Positions 19,852-30,636 of a DNA stretch of 64,000 nt are shown one piece after another; the stretch's first letter is position 1, and each line of letters starts with the position of its first letter. Both the position numbers and the translations under genes were made by a program. The stretch comes from Ascochyta rabiei. Its lineage: Eukaryota; Ascomycota; Dothideomycetes; Pleosporales; Didymellaceae. Under the pieces are notes generated by a model. It did no database searches, was not told the origin of the DNA, and saw only the letters and a program-made list of their open reading frames with translations. Location of the stretch: assembly GCF_004011695.2 (NCBI RefSeq), contig NC_082405.1, positions 1,364,001 through 1,428,000 on the forward strand, given 5' to 3'.

Positions 19852-20906
19852 GTTGGGGTTGCTGTTGATAGGGGCAACCGTTGTGTCGCGTGCGGGTCGC
19901 GTGGGTCGTCCAATAAATTTGTTACTCCAACGACAGACTGAAGGAAAAGAGAAAGAGAGACAGGCAGACAACCAGCAATATAACTTGGAACGTGAAGTGT
20001 GAGCAGCGCGGACTTGTTTTGCCAATGTCGTCCCTAGCAAGTTTCACATAGCGGCTCGTGTTGTGGCTGTACACTATGATGTCACCCCTGTTGCGTAGCG
20101 CCATCTCGCGTTGCCCAATTAGGTAAAAGCGCCCACGTCTGGAGGCACCTCACTGCCACATATCATACACGCTTGCTTGGTGCGGTGCATTGCAGATCTC
20201 GGGGACTGCCCCGGGAGGCCCGTAGCGAAGCTTTGCAGGAGACGCTTGGAAAGCTTCGTTTGCCCAGCGCTGATCCTGGTGGCATGGGGCGGCAGGGCAA
20301 GTCATGTGCATGTGCCATCTCATCTTGTTTCTTCCCTCTTACAACCCGGCTACATCCTGAGTGTGCATAGTTGACCTCCCTCGTATAGCTCCACACGGAC
20401 GAGTGTGAACATCAAGGCCGTAAGAAGTTCACTAAGATCGAGCACGGCCACTTTCGGTGTGAGATGTGCAACACGAGGTAAAAAAAAAGTTCATCATGCG
20501 ATGCCGCCGCTGCCAGCTAGCTGGACGTGTGCATGGACTGTCGCTTGCACCGAGTCCGAGAAGTTCTGTTGTTTAGATTATCACCAATTGTCTACACTCC
20601 TTTGTTAGATGACGTCTGTCAAATCCTTTTGCTCTTTAACAACGCGCTTTCGTTGACAGGAGCTAATGAACCGTCGTGTGAATGCCAGTGTTCAATGTGT
20701 CTCAAGTACAGGAACCGCACGAGGTCCCATTGCAAGTTTTGGTCGGACTGTCGATCCAGCACGGCTGAAGTCCTTTGGACTTGCCAATGACCTCCTCGCC
20801 CCCAAGAAAATCGGAGATATGGAAGCAATATAGAGGCTGTCCCAGATTGAAGGAAACTTTGGTGAGCCGAAACTTGGAAGCACGAAACAACATTTCTGGC
20901 AGCAGT
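19852..20906. other. Intergenic, no supported gene
   Basis: This stretch lies between the starts of the DUF2183 gene and the stop of the acetyltransferase gene. Several 60-80 codon frames overlap in all phases with no recognisable content. The first 200 bp presumably hold the DUF2183 promoter, including a purine-rich tract around 19,935-19,965. Confidence 0.45.
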
Positions 20907-21542
20907 TCACAAAGTCTTGACCATCGTCAGAGCTACACCATCCACACCGGTCTCCCCGCTCTCTCCATTGTCAAGCACTAGGGAGCATACTTGGAACCCA
21001 ATCTTTTCGTAGAAGCTCCTGCCAGTCGTGTTCCACCGCACCATGCCCAAGTGAATTCCGGACGCACCCTCGCGCTTTACTGCTTCGAACAGCGTGTTAA
21101 CCAGAACTGAACCCCAGCCTTTCCTCTGGAACTCTGGGAGGATGTCGATATGCATGTGCGCGGGGTACTTCTCTAACTCTTCTGGCCACGTCTGCAATGC
21201 ACTGCATTCGGCGTGATGCAGTGCATGTCTGAAGCCCTTGGTGTCCTCCCTTTCCATTAACGGGTCTGCCGTTCGTATTTCAGGCTTCGGGACGCTCTTG
21301 GAGTTCACACTGGGGGCAAACTCATCACGCCATCTTTGAGCAAAGCTTGCAGTGTCTGCCGTGCCAATGCAGTAACCTGCTGCGCGACCGCTCCCATCGT
21401 CAAGGACAAAGCAGGTGTTGGGCGTGAGGCTCACATAAACCCTGTACCAGAGATACGAGCCGATCGTACGCGTCGGCTCCCAATCCAACTTCGGCTCGAT
21501 CGTGCTGAAGAACTCAGAGGCAATGAGTATACCGCTGTCCAT
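20907..21542 (-). CDS. GNAT-family N-acetyltransferase
   Basis: Single-exon 211-residue protein of the Gcn5-related fold, which moves acetyl from acetyl-CoA to an amine; the substrate is unknown. The acetyl-CoA-binding motif A is clear at about residues 130-150 (HIDILPEFQRKGWGSVLVN, with the Q-x-x-G-x-G type loop). Motif B follows at about 163-183 (GIHLGMVRWNTTGRSFYEKIGF). The N-terminal half, with a FVLDDGSGRAAGYCIG strand pair and a long insertion, resembles the acetyltransferases related to the C-terminal part of bacterial O-GlcNAcases. It is the last intact gene before the AT-rich transposon block, about 410 bp from its edge. Confidence 0.88.
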   Translation of the reverse strand: MDSGILIASEFFSTIEPKLDWEPTRTIGSYLWYRVYVSLTPNTCFVLDDGSGRAAGYCIGTADTASFAQRWRDEFAPSVNSKSVPKPEIRTADPLMEREDTKGFRHALHHAECSALQTWPEELEKYPAHMHIDILPEFQRKGWGSVLVNTLFEAVKREGASGIHLGMVRWNTTGRSFYEKIGFQVCSLVLDNGESGETGVDGVALTMVKTL

Positions 21543-21949
21543 CGATTTATAGTCTCAACTTACAACATGCAGACCATTTTCAAAATCCCGAGCTGGGTCG
21601 TAAGGTCGCACGAATGGTGCGGACATGGCTGCAGACAGATGGCGTTTGGCTTCAGATGAAAAAGTGCCTGCAGTCCCACTCAGCGGTCGATCGTGGTCTT
21701 ATGGGATCGACAGACAACGACGGCAGGAACGGGACGAAAGCCGGTTGAGGCTTACACTAGACCATGCTGGTTGACGTACATCAGGACTAAAGTCAATCGA
21801 AATGCGGGTGCATTCGTGATTGCTAATGACAGTCGAGTAAAGTGGGATGTTGTGGAGACCCACATGAGACCTTATCAACCCTGGCGATGCAGATTGAGAC
21901 TAACCCGGATGTGGCATAGCTCAAAATTACGACTTTTGCGCCTTCATGT
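21543..21949. other. Acetyltransferase promoter region and transition to the AT-rich block
   Basis: No gene is seen. This is the last GC-balanced sequence on the left side. It joins the Fot1-like transposon at the TA duplication 21,950-21,951. Confidence 0.5.
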
Positions 21950-21951
21950 TA

Positions 21952-22017
21952 ACGTACCCCACGGGCGAGCCGCTCAACGGGCGAGCCGCTCACTTTTGCC
22001 AAGCCCCTACCAAACTC
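21952..22017 (+). repeat. Left terminal inverted repeat of the Fot1-like element
   Basis: It matches the reverse complement of 23,750-23,815 with only a few transition differences. It contains two tandem copies of GGCGAGCCGCTCA about 15 bp apart, a likely transposase-binding duplication. Confidence 0.9.
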
Positions 22018-22559
22018 CACCCTATTATGGCCTAAAACAACCTAGTTTGGTGCTGCAAAGTGCAGTATGGCCTGTAATACTATTTAGAAACTACTTCTAC
22101 CTCTTTCTGACACGTTTGCGCGTTGTGTCCTGTCTAATTGCACTGTCTACAGCGTCTTTGGGAGGGCTTACCTCCTTTAGCGCGCACCTGCTTCTTTACC
22201 TTCTTCCTATTACTACGCGCCCTAAACTCCTTCAGAGTTATTAATTACAGGCTATCCTTAACTGTTAGGGTCCTTTCTGCCTAAACTTGCTTTCTTTTGT
22301 GTAATTTTTGTTATATAGCTGCCTTATTAGTAGCTTAAAGCTAAGTAATCTCCTGTTACGCTAACACTAGCTTATACGCAATTATTGCTGCCCCTTTTAC
22401 TACCTTCTTAAACGCCTTAACTATAGAGGTAGGCGAACTATCTATATACCTCTAAATCCTTGTCTTTATAAGCGTTAATTACAACCTAAGTTTAAGGGTG
22501 TTGCTTAGGGTTTGCGACTGCCAGAGCTTGTTGTTAACAGGTAGTGGTGGTGATAGAGT

Positions 22560-23440
22560 GCGCAACTTCATATTAAGGGCTATTATAACCTAGTCTAGGT
22601 CAAATAGGACTAATCTAGCACCTTAGAACCCTCCCTAGATGTTCTTAGAAGTAATTGCAGCATTATAGGCGCGTATAAAGTATAGCAGGAACTCTGTCTT
22701 TATAATATAGTTAATCTAGTTATATATAAGTATTTTAGCTTAGCGCCTATACGCCTTCTTTAAAGCAGCAAAATAACCTACATTAAGGGGCTGTATAAGG
22801 TGTGATAAGTAAGAAGGCAAATAGAGAGCAATAATCTTGTTATCCTTACAGTATTGCTAGAATTTAAGAGAGTTATGGCTCTTATAACTATTAATAATAA
22901 GCAAACAGTAGGTACTAATAGTACGCTCCTTTGTATGCCTGTTAAAGTGCTTTAACTAGTTAAGACTAAGCTTGTTGGTAGTCTAGCTGTTATTAGAGAC
23001 TCTAATAACCCAGTTATAAGGCAGATCCTCTTCTTTGTACCAGGCAGAGAGGTAGTAGTAGGCTTTAAAGATAAGGAAGGCTAGAATGGCCTATCCTTTG
23101 GCATTAATGCTCACTATAGCCGTAGCCCACTCTCAGTTGCCTGGCTAGATAGCCTTTGGCCGACCCTGTCGTTCTGAAGCTGTAACAACTGCTCCTAGGG
23201 AGATCTAGCCTATTATAAAGCCTGTCTTGTTAAAGTTGTACGTGTCTTTATCCTAGATGCTATACTTAGCTTTAATATTAGCTACTAGGCCAAACCAGCC
23301 CTGTAGAACCTCAGAATCCTCACAGAGGGCTCTCTTGTAGTCGTACTTGCGATTAAACTTGACTTTAAGCTCTAGGTGTTGCTTAATAAACGTACTAGGC
23401 CAGTTTACGCTAATAGGGCCTAGATTATACTTAGCGCGTA
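22560..23440 (-). pseudogene. RIP-damaged Fot1/pogo DDE transposase
   Basis: Minus-strand translation gives recognisable blocks separated by stops. These are INVNWPS-like and WFGLVANIKAKYS, DKDTYNFNKTGFIIG (corresponding to the family's DETGF..G block), the NSYKSHNS block, and YLPSYLSHLIQPLNVGYFAALKKAY-like sequence (read in parts), which is typical of Fot1. Stops are TAG or TAA where Trp or Gln is expected, and some catalytic Asp/His positions are replaced, so the copy is dead. Limits are approximate. Confidence 0.85.
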
Positions 23441-23749
23441 AAGAATTAGCTATAGTAGCTATATCTAAGAGCTAAGAGGAAAATCCTTACACATCTAGCT
23501 CAAGAACATGCTTAATAATTACCTCCTCTTTATTATTGTCCAGCTTCTGTAAGTTAGCTATAGAATCTGCGTGTGAAGGTTGTCCTGTATGTTGGTTGCT
23601 TAGTGTCTTTTAAGGGACCCTGTAGATAGCTGCAGCGCGTCGCTAAGAGAAATTTGCGTCTTGTTTAAGAGCCTGGAGCGCAAGCTATATCTAAGCTTCC
23701 TTTAACGCGTCTAAATGGTGTTGTTAAGAAGACATTGGTGTAGGAGGAG

Positions 23750-23815
23750 AAGTTTGGTGGGGGCTTGGCAAAAGTGAGCGGCTCGCCTGTTGAGCGGCTC
23801 GCCTGTGGGGTACGT
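23750..23815 (-). repeat. Right terminal inverted repeat of the Fot1-like element
   Basis: Inverted copy of 21,952-22,017, also with the doubled GGCGAGCCGCTCA motif, followed by the TA duplication. Confidence 0.9.
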
Positions 23816-23817
23816 TA

Positions 23818-23980
23818 ATTAAACATCGCAAGCATATGGCTCTACATGCCAGAGCTAGATGCGAAATCCTTCATATTAAGGGAGCTAGTCAGCTTCAATC
23901 TGCGCAGCTCCGAGAAGCTGGAAAGAGTACGAAAAAGACTGCAAGACTTTTCGGTCACATCAGACATCTGCCTGGCATTT
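23818..23980 (+). pseudogene. Remnant of an older gene-like sequence between two transposons
   Basis: This GC-balanced island between the Fot1-like and hAT elements has an open plus frame from 23,846. It reads MPELDAKSFILRELVSFN and continues to DICLAFAEC, where the hAT element cuts it. The frame has normal codon use, unlike its AT-rich neighbours. It resumes only briefly at 30,341 before a stop. I do not recognise it; it could be an exon of a disrupted gene or a chance frame. Confidence 0.4.
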
Positions 23981-23988
23981 GCTGAATG
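23981..23988. repeat. Left 8-bp target duplication of the hAT element
   Basis: GCTGAATG here matches ACTGAATG at 30,333-30,340 at seven of eight bases; the single G/A difference is RIP-like. Eight bp is the hAT superfamily duplication length. Confidence 0.8.
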
Positions 23989-24000
23989 CATGGATGGGGG

Positions 24001-24130
24001 AAATAGTAAAATAGTAATTACTAAGTAATTACTATTTTACTATATAGTAACTACTAAATAGTAAAAATAAATAGTAAAGTAACACTTCAGAAATAGTAAT
24101 TATTTTTTAGTAATTACTTAGTAAAATAAG
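24001..24130. repeat. hAT left subterminal repeat cluster
   Basis: Many direct and inverted copies of AATAGTAATTACTA-like words pack this stretch, mirroring 30,146-30,320. Such subterminal arrays are typical transposase-binding regions of hAT elements. Confidence 0.7.
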
Positions 24131-25086
24131 AAATACTTTAAATTTTAAATTTTTTTTTAACTTTGTTTTTATATAGAAAATTGTAATATTATAGCAGTTA
24201 CTTAGGTTAAAAAGTATAGTATATTAGCTTTAAAATCTAGCTTTAAAAATCCTTCTGTTTAGGAGTTTAAGTTTGCTTAAAAACTCTAGTTTATTTAAAA
24301 AATGTTATTAGAAATACTACCTTAAGTAAGTTCTATATATCTAATAGTTTATATACTTTTAATCTAGATATACTTAGAAGTTTTACTAAATTTTAGCTTA
24401 TTTAAAGAAAATTATAGTATTTAATTTAAAACTTTTAACATAGATTCCTTATAAGCTTAGGTTTTAATCTTAAATATTATAACTAGTAGGCCTATACTTT
24501 AATAGTAGAAATGCAAGAAAGTATAAGCTTTGTTGAATTTATATATAAATTAGATTAAAGCTTTAATAAAGCTATAAATATTTATTTTCAGCTTTTTAAT
24601 AGATAGAATACTAACAAACAAATACATTAATAGAAAGTTTAATTCTAATTCTTAGCTTTATAAGTAAGAAATTTATTTTAACTACTATTAGGAATATTAA
24701 AAGAAGGAAATAGGATTAGTATAGTATATCTAAAGTAAAATATATTACTTTAAACTAATAAACCTTTAACTAACTATCTATTTAAACTTTACTTAATTAA
24801 AATTATATATTTTAATCTACTATTATATCATAAGTAAGAACTAGAACTAAGGTAAAGCTATAGTAAAATATTATATAACCTAAACTCTTTTTTATCTAAA
24901 TAAAATTCTTACTTTAGTACTATATAGAAGCATCTGTAATTAGTATAAAGTTAGTAAATTAGATATCTAGAAAAAACACTTATACACTAAAGAAAAACTA
25001 ATGATATTTAATAACTATTATAGCTTTACTATATACAGTCTCTAGTTACAAAGTTATATATAAAAGATTAAAGCTTTCTATTATAT

Positions 25087-27335
25087 TTACTCTATAGAAG
25101 AACATGTACTATATTCTAGAAAGGTATCTTCCTCTATATTATTATATCTAATTTCTTCTTCTATATTATTAATACTTATAGAAGAAAAATCTAATTTATC
25201 ATTAATTATCTCTAGCTCTTCTTTATCTATAATATTCCAAGATTTTAAAGTTATTAACTGTTTTATAGTAGTAGGTAATAGTCTATTTCTTTGTTTAGTT
25301 ATTATATTACTTACTCTACTAAATATAGATTTACTAGGGCTAGAGCTAGAAGTTATAGCTAAATAAACTTTAGCTATGTTATATAATATAGGAATCTTAT
25401 CTCTATTAGCTTTATAATAGTCTAAAATACTTATTTTTTTACTTATAACATCTTCTTTTAAATTTAGGTCTAGTTCTTCTTTATTTAAAATAGTGTAATC
25501 ATCTTTAAAAAACTCATTATCACTACTATAATCTATATTATTATTAATATCTTCCTCTATTATAGCATTAGTATTATAAGGTTTATAAATAATTTTATAA
25601 TTATTAAATATAATAGTAAACTCATCTTTTATTAACTCTATAGTACTATAGTCATACTTTGGAGTTTTAAATATCTCTAGCTTAAATTGTGGATTTAGAA
25701 GTGTTATTATATATAAGTGCTTTAGTCTAGAATCTATAACTCTAGTATTCTCTATAGGATAATACTCTAGTAATTTACTAATAGCTTCTTTTAAAGCTAC
25801 TTCTATATAAATGTTAAAGTTAGGATTTGTATTAGTATTTGTATTGCTTAGTTCCTCTAGTTTATTAAGTAGTCTAGTAATATAAGGTATAATCAAAAAG
25901 CTAGTAGAATAATTAGAAGCTTGGAACTTAATAATAGGTTTTCTAAATATTTCTAGAATATCTCTTACGTATATTATATAATCCCACTCTAGAGAAGTAA
26001 AAATAAATTTCTTAAGATTTAAATTCTTTTGTTTATTAGTAGGGAGCTCTCTAGCCTTAGAAAGTAATATATCTATTTCTTCTTTAAAATATAAAAATCT
26101 ATCTAGTATATTATACGTAGAAAGCCACCTAGTACTATTATCTTTAACAAGTCTTTCTACGCCTCTATTATTATAATGTAAATTTTTGTTTCTCTTTACT
26201 AGTTTTTTAAATGTATTTTTTAGAAAGTGATTATATTTTATAGAAGTAACAATACTCCTAATTCTTGTAGGTAGGTCTTTATGACTATTATATTTTGTTC
26301 TATAATCTCTATTATTAAAGTTTATTGCTAGCTTATCTCTATATCCTTTAGTATTATTAGGTATAAAAGATAAATAGGTTAGAAAACTATTACTTATAAA
26401 ATTTAAAATATGTGCTATAGATCTATTATCTATAATATTAATATTAAATTTACTTTTATAGCTTTCCTGAAGTGCTAAAACTAAGGAATTAACAAGACTA
26501 GCGTTGTCTTTAGTATTAGCTAGTAGTTTATCTCTTATATTATATTCCTTTAGTATACTATTAACTATATTATATAGTATTAGGCCTGTATAACTAGGGT
26601 AATCTTCTAGAGTTTCAAATCCTATAAGGTAAGACTCTAATTCTAAGTTATTATTATAATAATGTATAGTGATAGCTATAAAATCTATATTATTACTAGA
26701 ATTCCATTCATCTAAAGTTATAGAAAATAGAATATTATTATTCTGTAGATTTTCTTTAATTATATTAAGATCATTTAAGTATAATAAATCTAAGTCATCT
26801 TTAATTGTACGCCTACTAATACTAGGCAAATCTTCTTTTATATAATTTAATAGCTGTTTAAAGCTTTTACTTTCTACTATACTAAATGGAACATTATTAG
26901 TTACTATAAACTTAAGTAAATATTTCCTATACTCTTCTTTGTCGAATAGGATAAAGCTAGGTCTTTTTCTAGTTTTATTAGATATAAAGGAACTAGAAAT
27001 ACTAGAATTAAAACTACTAGCTAAATCTCTAAATTCGAGGTATTGTCTTCTATATCAAGATTATTACTATTAGTAGAGTTTTTAACTAGATCTTTATGCT
27101 TATATTTGTAATGTTGTTTTAAATTAGTAGTATTAATAGGCTAACCTACTAAGGTAGTATAACAACAGCTAGTACAGCCTACTTTAATTCTTTTATTTAT
27201 ATTAGTAGCTTGCTCTATAGGTACTAGCTCGCTAGTTAATAGGTTATCTTTAAATATATAGTTAGACTTATCTTTACTAGGTAACCTAAAGTCTCTTGAA
27301 GTAATATCTAGCTTAGGCTTTCTTAAACTAGACAT
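25087..27335 (-). pseudogene. hAT transposase with BED zinc finger; main 580-codon frame intact, N-terminus separated by a stop and a frameshift
   Basis: The long frame 26,829-25,087 has no stops. It holds the hAT catalytic and insertion regions: TLDEWNSS, DNASLVN, then the DNSTRWLSTYNILDRF block. It ends with the C-terminal dimerisation region YYKANRDKIPILYNIAKVYLAI / SIFSRVSNIITKQRNRLL. Upstream, codons from ATG 27,335 encode a BED-type finger (CTSC ... HYKYKH). One in-frame TAG lies between the Cys pair and the His pair, and a one-base-type frame slip near 27,020-27,060 cuts the finger from the main frame. An AT-rich intron is a less likely explanation. Codons are extremely AT-biased, yet Trp and Gln codons survive, unlike in the neighbouring retroelements. 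Confidence 0.88.
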
Positions 27336-27360
27336 ACTTTAAATTAAAAGTTTGTTTATA

Positions 27361-27794
27361 ACGTACTCCACGGTCGAGCGGATTACACGGTCGAGCGGAT
27401 CACTCAAAACCCCACCAAAATTGCCCAAAACCACAACCCTTTATCTCAACAACCACGCAATAAGATCTTCTACAATATTCAGGACAGGGCTGCACTAATA
27501 TAAATAATAGTATTTAAAAGTTTTAGAGTGCTAGAATCTATAACACAGAGGTTATTAAGCGATTACTGTTTTACAGGGGTGTTTAGCACAATTTGCAGGC
27601 TATTTCTATAACTATCATAGCTATGAAGCTGAAACCTAGGTATGTACTTACTAGTAGCTATGCAATACTATTCTGAGATTTTAAAAAGATTTTATTGCGT
27701 GGTTGTTGAAATAAAGCGTTGTGGTTTTGGACAATTTTGGTGGGGTTTTGAGTGATCCGCTCGACTGTGTGATCCGCTCGACCGTAGAGTACGT
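27361..27794. mobile_element. 434-bp MITE, Fot1/mariner-like, nested in the hAT element
   Basis: Flanked by TA (27,359-27,360 and 27,795-27,796), with inverted repeats of about 105 bp beginning ACGTACTCYACGGTCGAGCG. Each terminus has two tandem GGTCGAGCGGAT motifs, the same layout as the Fot1-like element at 21,952. It has no coding capacity. It sits 26 bp upstream of the hAT transposase start codon. Confidence 0.88.
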
Positions 27795-28211
27795 TACTTA
27801 ATATCTATGTATTTAGAAAATTTACTTACAATTTATATTTGAAACAGTTTCCTTAGTAGTCTTTAGTAAAAGAATAGCAAATAAGATTAAAGTAATTCTT
27901 ACAAAGCTAGATTCTAGACTAACTATAAGTAAATCCTAAAGAGAAGAATTAGATAGTTATAACTATAAGAATAAAAATAATAAGAGAAAAAATAAATAAT
28001 AATAAAATATACTAACAAGGTAATAACTTACTAATTATAGTACTAGAAATACTACTAAACAGAAGTTAAGTACGTAAACAAGTAGTAAAAGTTATAGAGA
28101 TACTTAATTTTTTTTTTAGAAGAAGTCTTTTTTATATCTTATAATTCTATAAATATAAGCTAGTTACTAATTAGTATATAAGTAGCTCTATTACTAATCT
28201 TAAGAGTTAAT

Positions 28212-28440
28212 ATAGCTTATAAATCCCTCTCTTATCTAGATTTATCAGCTAGATAGCCAATAAATCCCGCTCTTATCTAGATTTATCAGCTAGCTAGCCG
28301 ATAGATCCCGCTATTATCTAGATTTATCAGCTAGATAGCTGATAGATCCCGCTCTTATCTAGATTTATCAGCTAGATAGCCTACAGATCCCTATTTTATC
28401 TAGATTTATAAGCTAGATAGCTTAGAATTTCTTATCTTAT
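28212..28440. repeat. 41-bp tandem repeat, about 5 copies
   Basis: A unit containing TCTTATCTAGATTTATCAGC and GCTAGATAGCC recurs at 28,219, 28,261, 28,302, 28,343 and 28,384, a 41-42 bp period. Each unit contains short palindromes (TCTAGA, AGCTAG). It lies inside the hAT element, between transposase and the second coding remnant. Confidence 0.85.
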
Positions 28441-28708
28441 CTTTTGTAATTTTAGATCTAGCTTTAGATTACTAATTTAGAAAGGTTCTTACTAAGATAA
28501 ATTTTAACACTATAATAAGAGGTATTCTCTTTATATCTCTAAAAGTATCTACTATTAGATATTAAGTACTATCCCTACTACCATTGCAACTACTACTTTG
28601 TTACCTTTATTAGTACTTCTATTAGTACTTTAAAACTATACGTAAGTGTTTACCTCTTTTTTTTTTAAACTTTACATTAGTTTTCTAACTTATTTTTAGC
28701 TTTTTAAG

Positions 28709-29499
28709 ATGTCTTATAGTCTTTCTTAAGTATCTTTTATTACTTCTACTATTAATAGTAGCTCTATAGTAAGGGCTACAAAGCTAGACTCTACTATTAA
28801 AGCTATTATTAGTAGTTTTAAGAAGCTAAATTTAGATATTTTAATTACTGTTATAGAGTATCTAAATACTCTTAGAATAGTCTACTATCTTAGAAGGCTG
28901 TCTTACTATAATAGCTCTAGATATAGCTTTAGTCTTAGTAAGTTTTTTACTTTACGTATCCTTATTAATACTAATTAAAATTAAAGATTTTCTTAGAAAA
29001 GCTAAAATAGACTTAGAATATTCTTTTCTTCTAGAAGATAGAGAGAATGTTAGTCTGGAGCTATCTTCTATGCTAAAAAGATTAAATATCTTTCTAGTAA
29101 AAAGAAGTATTATCTTTATAGATTATAGTAAGTAAGACTTTATTTCTAATTTTTTATTAAACTAACTGCCTTATAGATCTTATTAAAGACTTTTATACAA
29201 AGTTTATTATTACTTCTAAAGAAGTAGATAAGCTTAAGCTTTCTATAATAGAAGAGTCTAATTTTCTATCTAGTAAGAGTTATTTCTTAAAGGAAGATCT
29301 TTTTTTTCTTAACAATATTAACTTTTATAATACTATCTTCTTTACTAAAGAAGAAAGTAGTATATTAAGGACTTATCCTAATATAGAAGACTTTTATCTA
29401 TATTTCTTAGAAAGTAACCTAGAGCCTTTAGAGTATCTTAAATTACTTACAGATGTAGATAAAAAAGATCCTAGTAGAGTAGAATCTCCTATATCTTAG
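28709..29499 (+). pseudogene. Second coding remnant inside the hAT element, unknown product
   Basis: A plus-strand ATG at 28,709 opens a series of frames that look coding but shift phase. The segments include STIKAIISSFKKLNLDILI, then DLEYSFLLEDRENVSLELSS, then from about 29,164 an uninterrupted acidic/Leu-rich stretch ending DVDKKDPSRVESPIS before TAG at 29,497-29,499. Introns or small indels could explain the shifts. I recognise no family. It may be an accessory gene or captured host gene of the transposon. Confidence 0.5.
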
Positions 29500-30145
29500 A
29501 TAATTTTTATTTTTTTGTTAAAATTATTATAGTATAAAGCTGTTATATCCTTCTATAGTATATTAATATGTTTTTAATTAACTAAACCTATTTCTTATTA
29601 TATAGTAATAATATTATTATGCAATTTATTATCTATATACTAGTAGTCTCTTTAGTAAAACCTCTTTAAATTAAGACTTTATATCTCTTATTACTAACGT
29701 AAATAACAACAGTAGATTCTACTATTTTTTAAACTATTACCTATGTTAATATTTCTTTTTAAAATAAATGTATCTAGCTTTTGAATATCCTAATACTTTT
29801 AATTAGATACTTAACATATATAATATAACCTAAATACAGGCTTAGTAGTCTATTAAACCTTTTTACTCTTTTAATAATATAATATAACTCTCTAGTATAG
29901 TTAATTATACTATTCTAACTTTATTTAACTAGTTTAGATCTAATAGTTATAAAGTTATACCTATTTACCTACTTATTACTTCCTTTATTTAACCTTTCTT
30001 TTCTATATTAGAGCTAGTCCTAATATAGTAATTTCTCTATTATAGCATTAAAAACTATTTTAGTTATATATAAAGATTAAAAGGGTTGTTAATATACTAC
30101 AGCTACTATTACTAATAAAAATAGAAAAGTTTAGGATTCCTTCTC

Positions 30146-30320
30146 TAAAAAATAGTAATTACTATATAGTAATTAATATTTTTACTATATAGTAATTACT
30201 TAGTAAAAAGAAATAGTAATTACTAAATAGTAATTACTAAATAGTAAATTACTATATGCTAAACCTCTTCCGGCATTACTATTTAGTAATTACTATTTTA
30301 CCAAGTAATTACTTAGTAAA
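30146..30320. repeat. hAT right subterminal repeat cluster
   Basis: Dense TAGTAATTACT-type direct and inverted repeats like those at 24,001-24,130, just inside the right terminus. Confidence 0.7.
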
Positions 30321-30340
30321 CCCCTATCCATGACTGAATG

Positions 30341-30636
30341 TATCTAGGCTTCGTTAAAAAGTTAAAAGTTGAGAACTGTTGCGCGATAGCTAGGGCCGCA
30401 CCGATGCGGGCTTTAATATACCCATCGAAGCAGCCGCACTAAAGGTGGAAAGATTAGTGCACTTGAGGAGGATTTGGAAGTCAGATATTCGCTAGGAGAT
30501 AATTATTAATTAATTGATTAATTAGTTTAACGTCCTCTGTGAGTCTAAGACAATATAAGACGAGAGTAGTTAAGCTACACTAGTAATATAAGGAGTGTGT
30601 TTGTGTAAAGGGATAGTAAATATGTGTTTGCAGTTA
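30341..30636. other. Older flanking sequence, no gene called
   Basis: A less AT-rich island continues the sequence interrupted by the hAT element. A short plus frame (about 30,340-30,450) is open for some 35 codons, then stops. I see no recognisable product. Confidence 0.35.

Larger units (their letters stand above)
21952..23815 (-). mobile_element. Fot1/pogo-like (Tc1-mariner superfamily) DNA transposon, 1,864 bp
   Basis: The element is bounded by TA on both sides (21,950-21,951 and 23,816-23,817). It has near-perfect inverted repeats of about 65 bp starting ACGTACCCCAC. The interior carries a broken Fot1-type transposase on the minus strand. Size and structure are those of fungal Fot1-class elements; it is close in length to the Parastagonospora element Molly as I remember it, but identity cannot be tested here. 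Confidence 0.9.
23989..30332 (-). mobile_element. hAT-superfamily DNA transposon, 6,344 bp including a nested MITE
   Basis: The ends are CATGGATGGGGG and the inverse CCCCTATCCATG (11 of 12 matching), flanked by 8-bp duplications. Inside the ends lie dense subterminal TAGTAATTACT-type repeats. The body carries a minus-strand hAT transposase (25,087-27,335), a 434-bp MITE just upstream of it, a 41-bp tandem array and a second, plus-strand coding remnant. Stretches 24,130-25,086 and 29,500-30,145 are AT-rich with no gene seen. It is long for a hAT, which may mean cargo or nested insertions. Confidence 0.85.

Noticed and set aside
28212..28440. Tandem array as a CRISPR
   Set aside because: Head-to-tail 41-bp repeats with no unique spacers, in a eukaryotic transposon.
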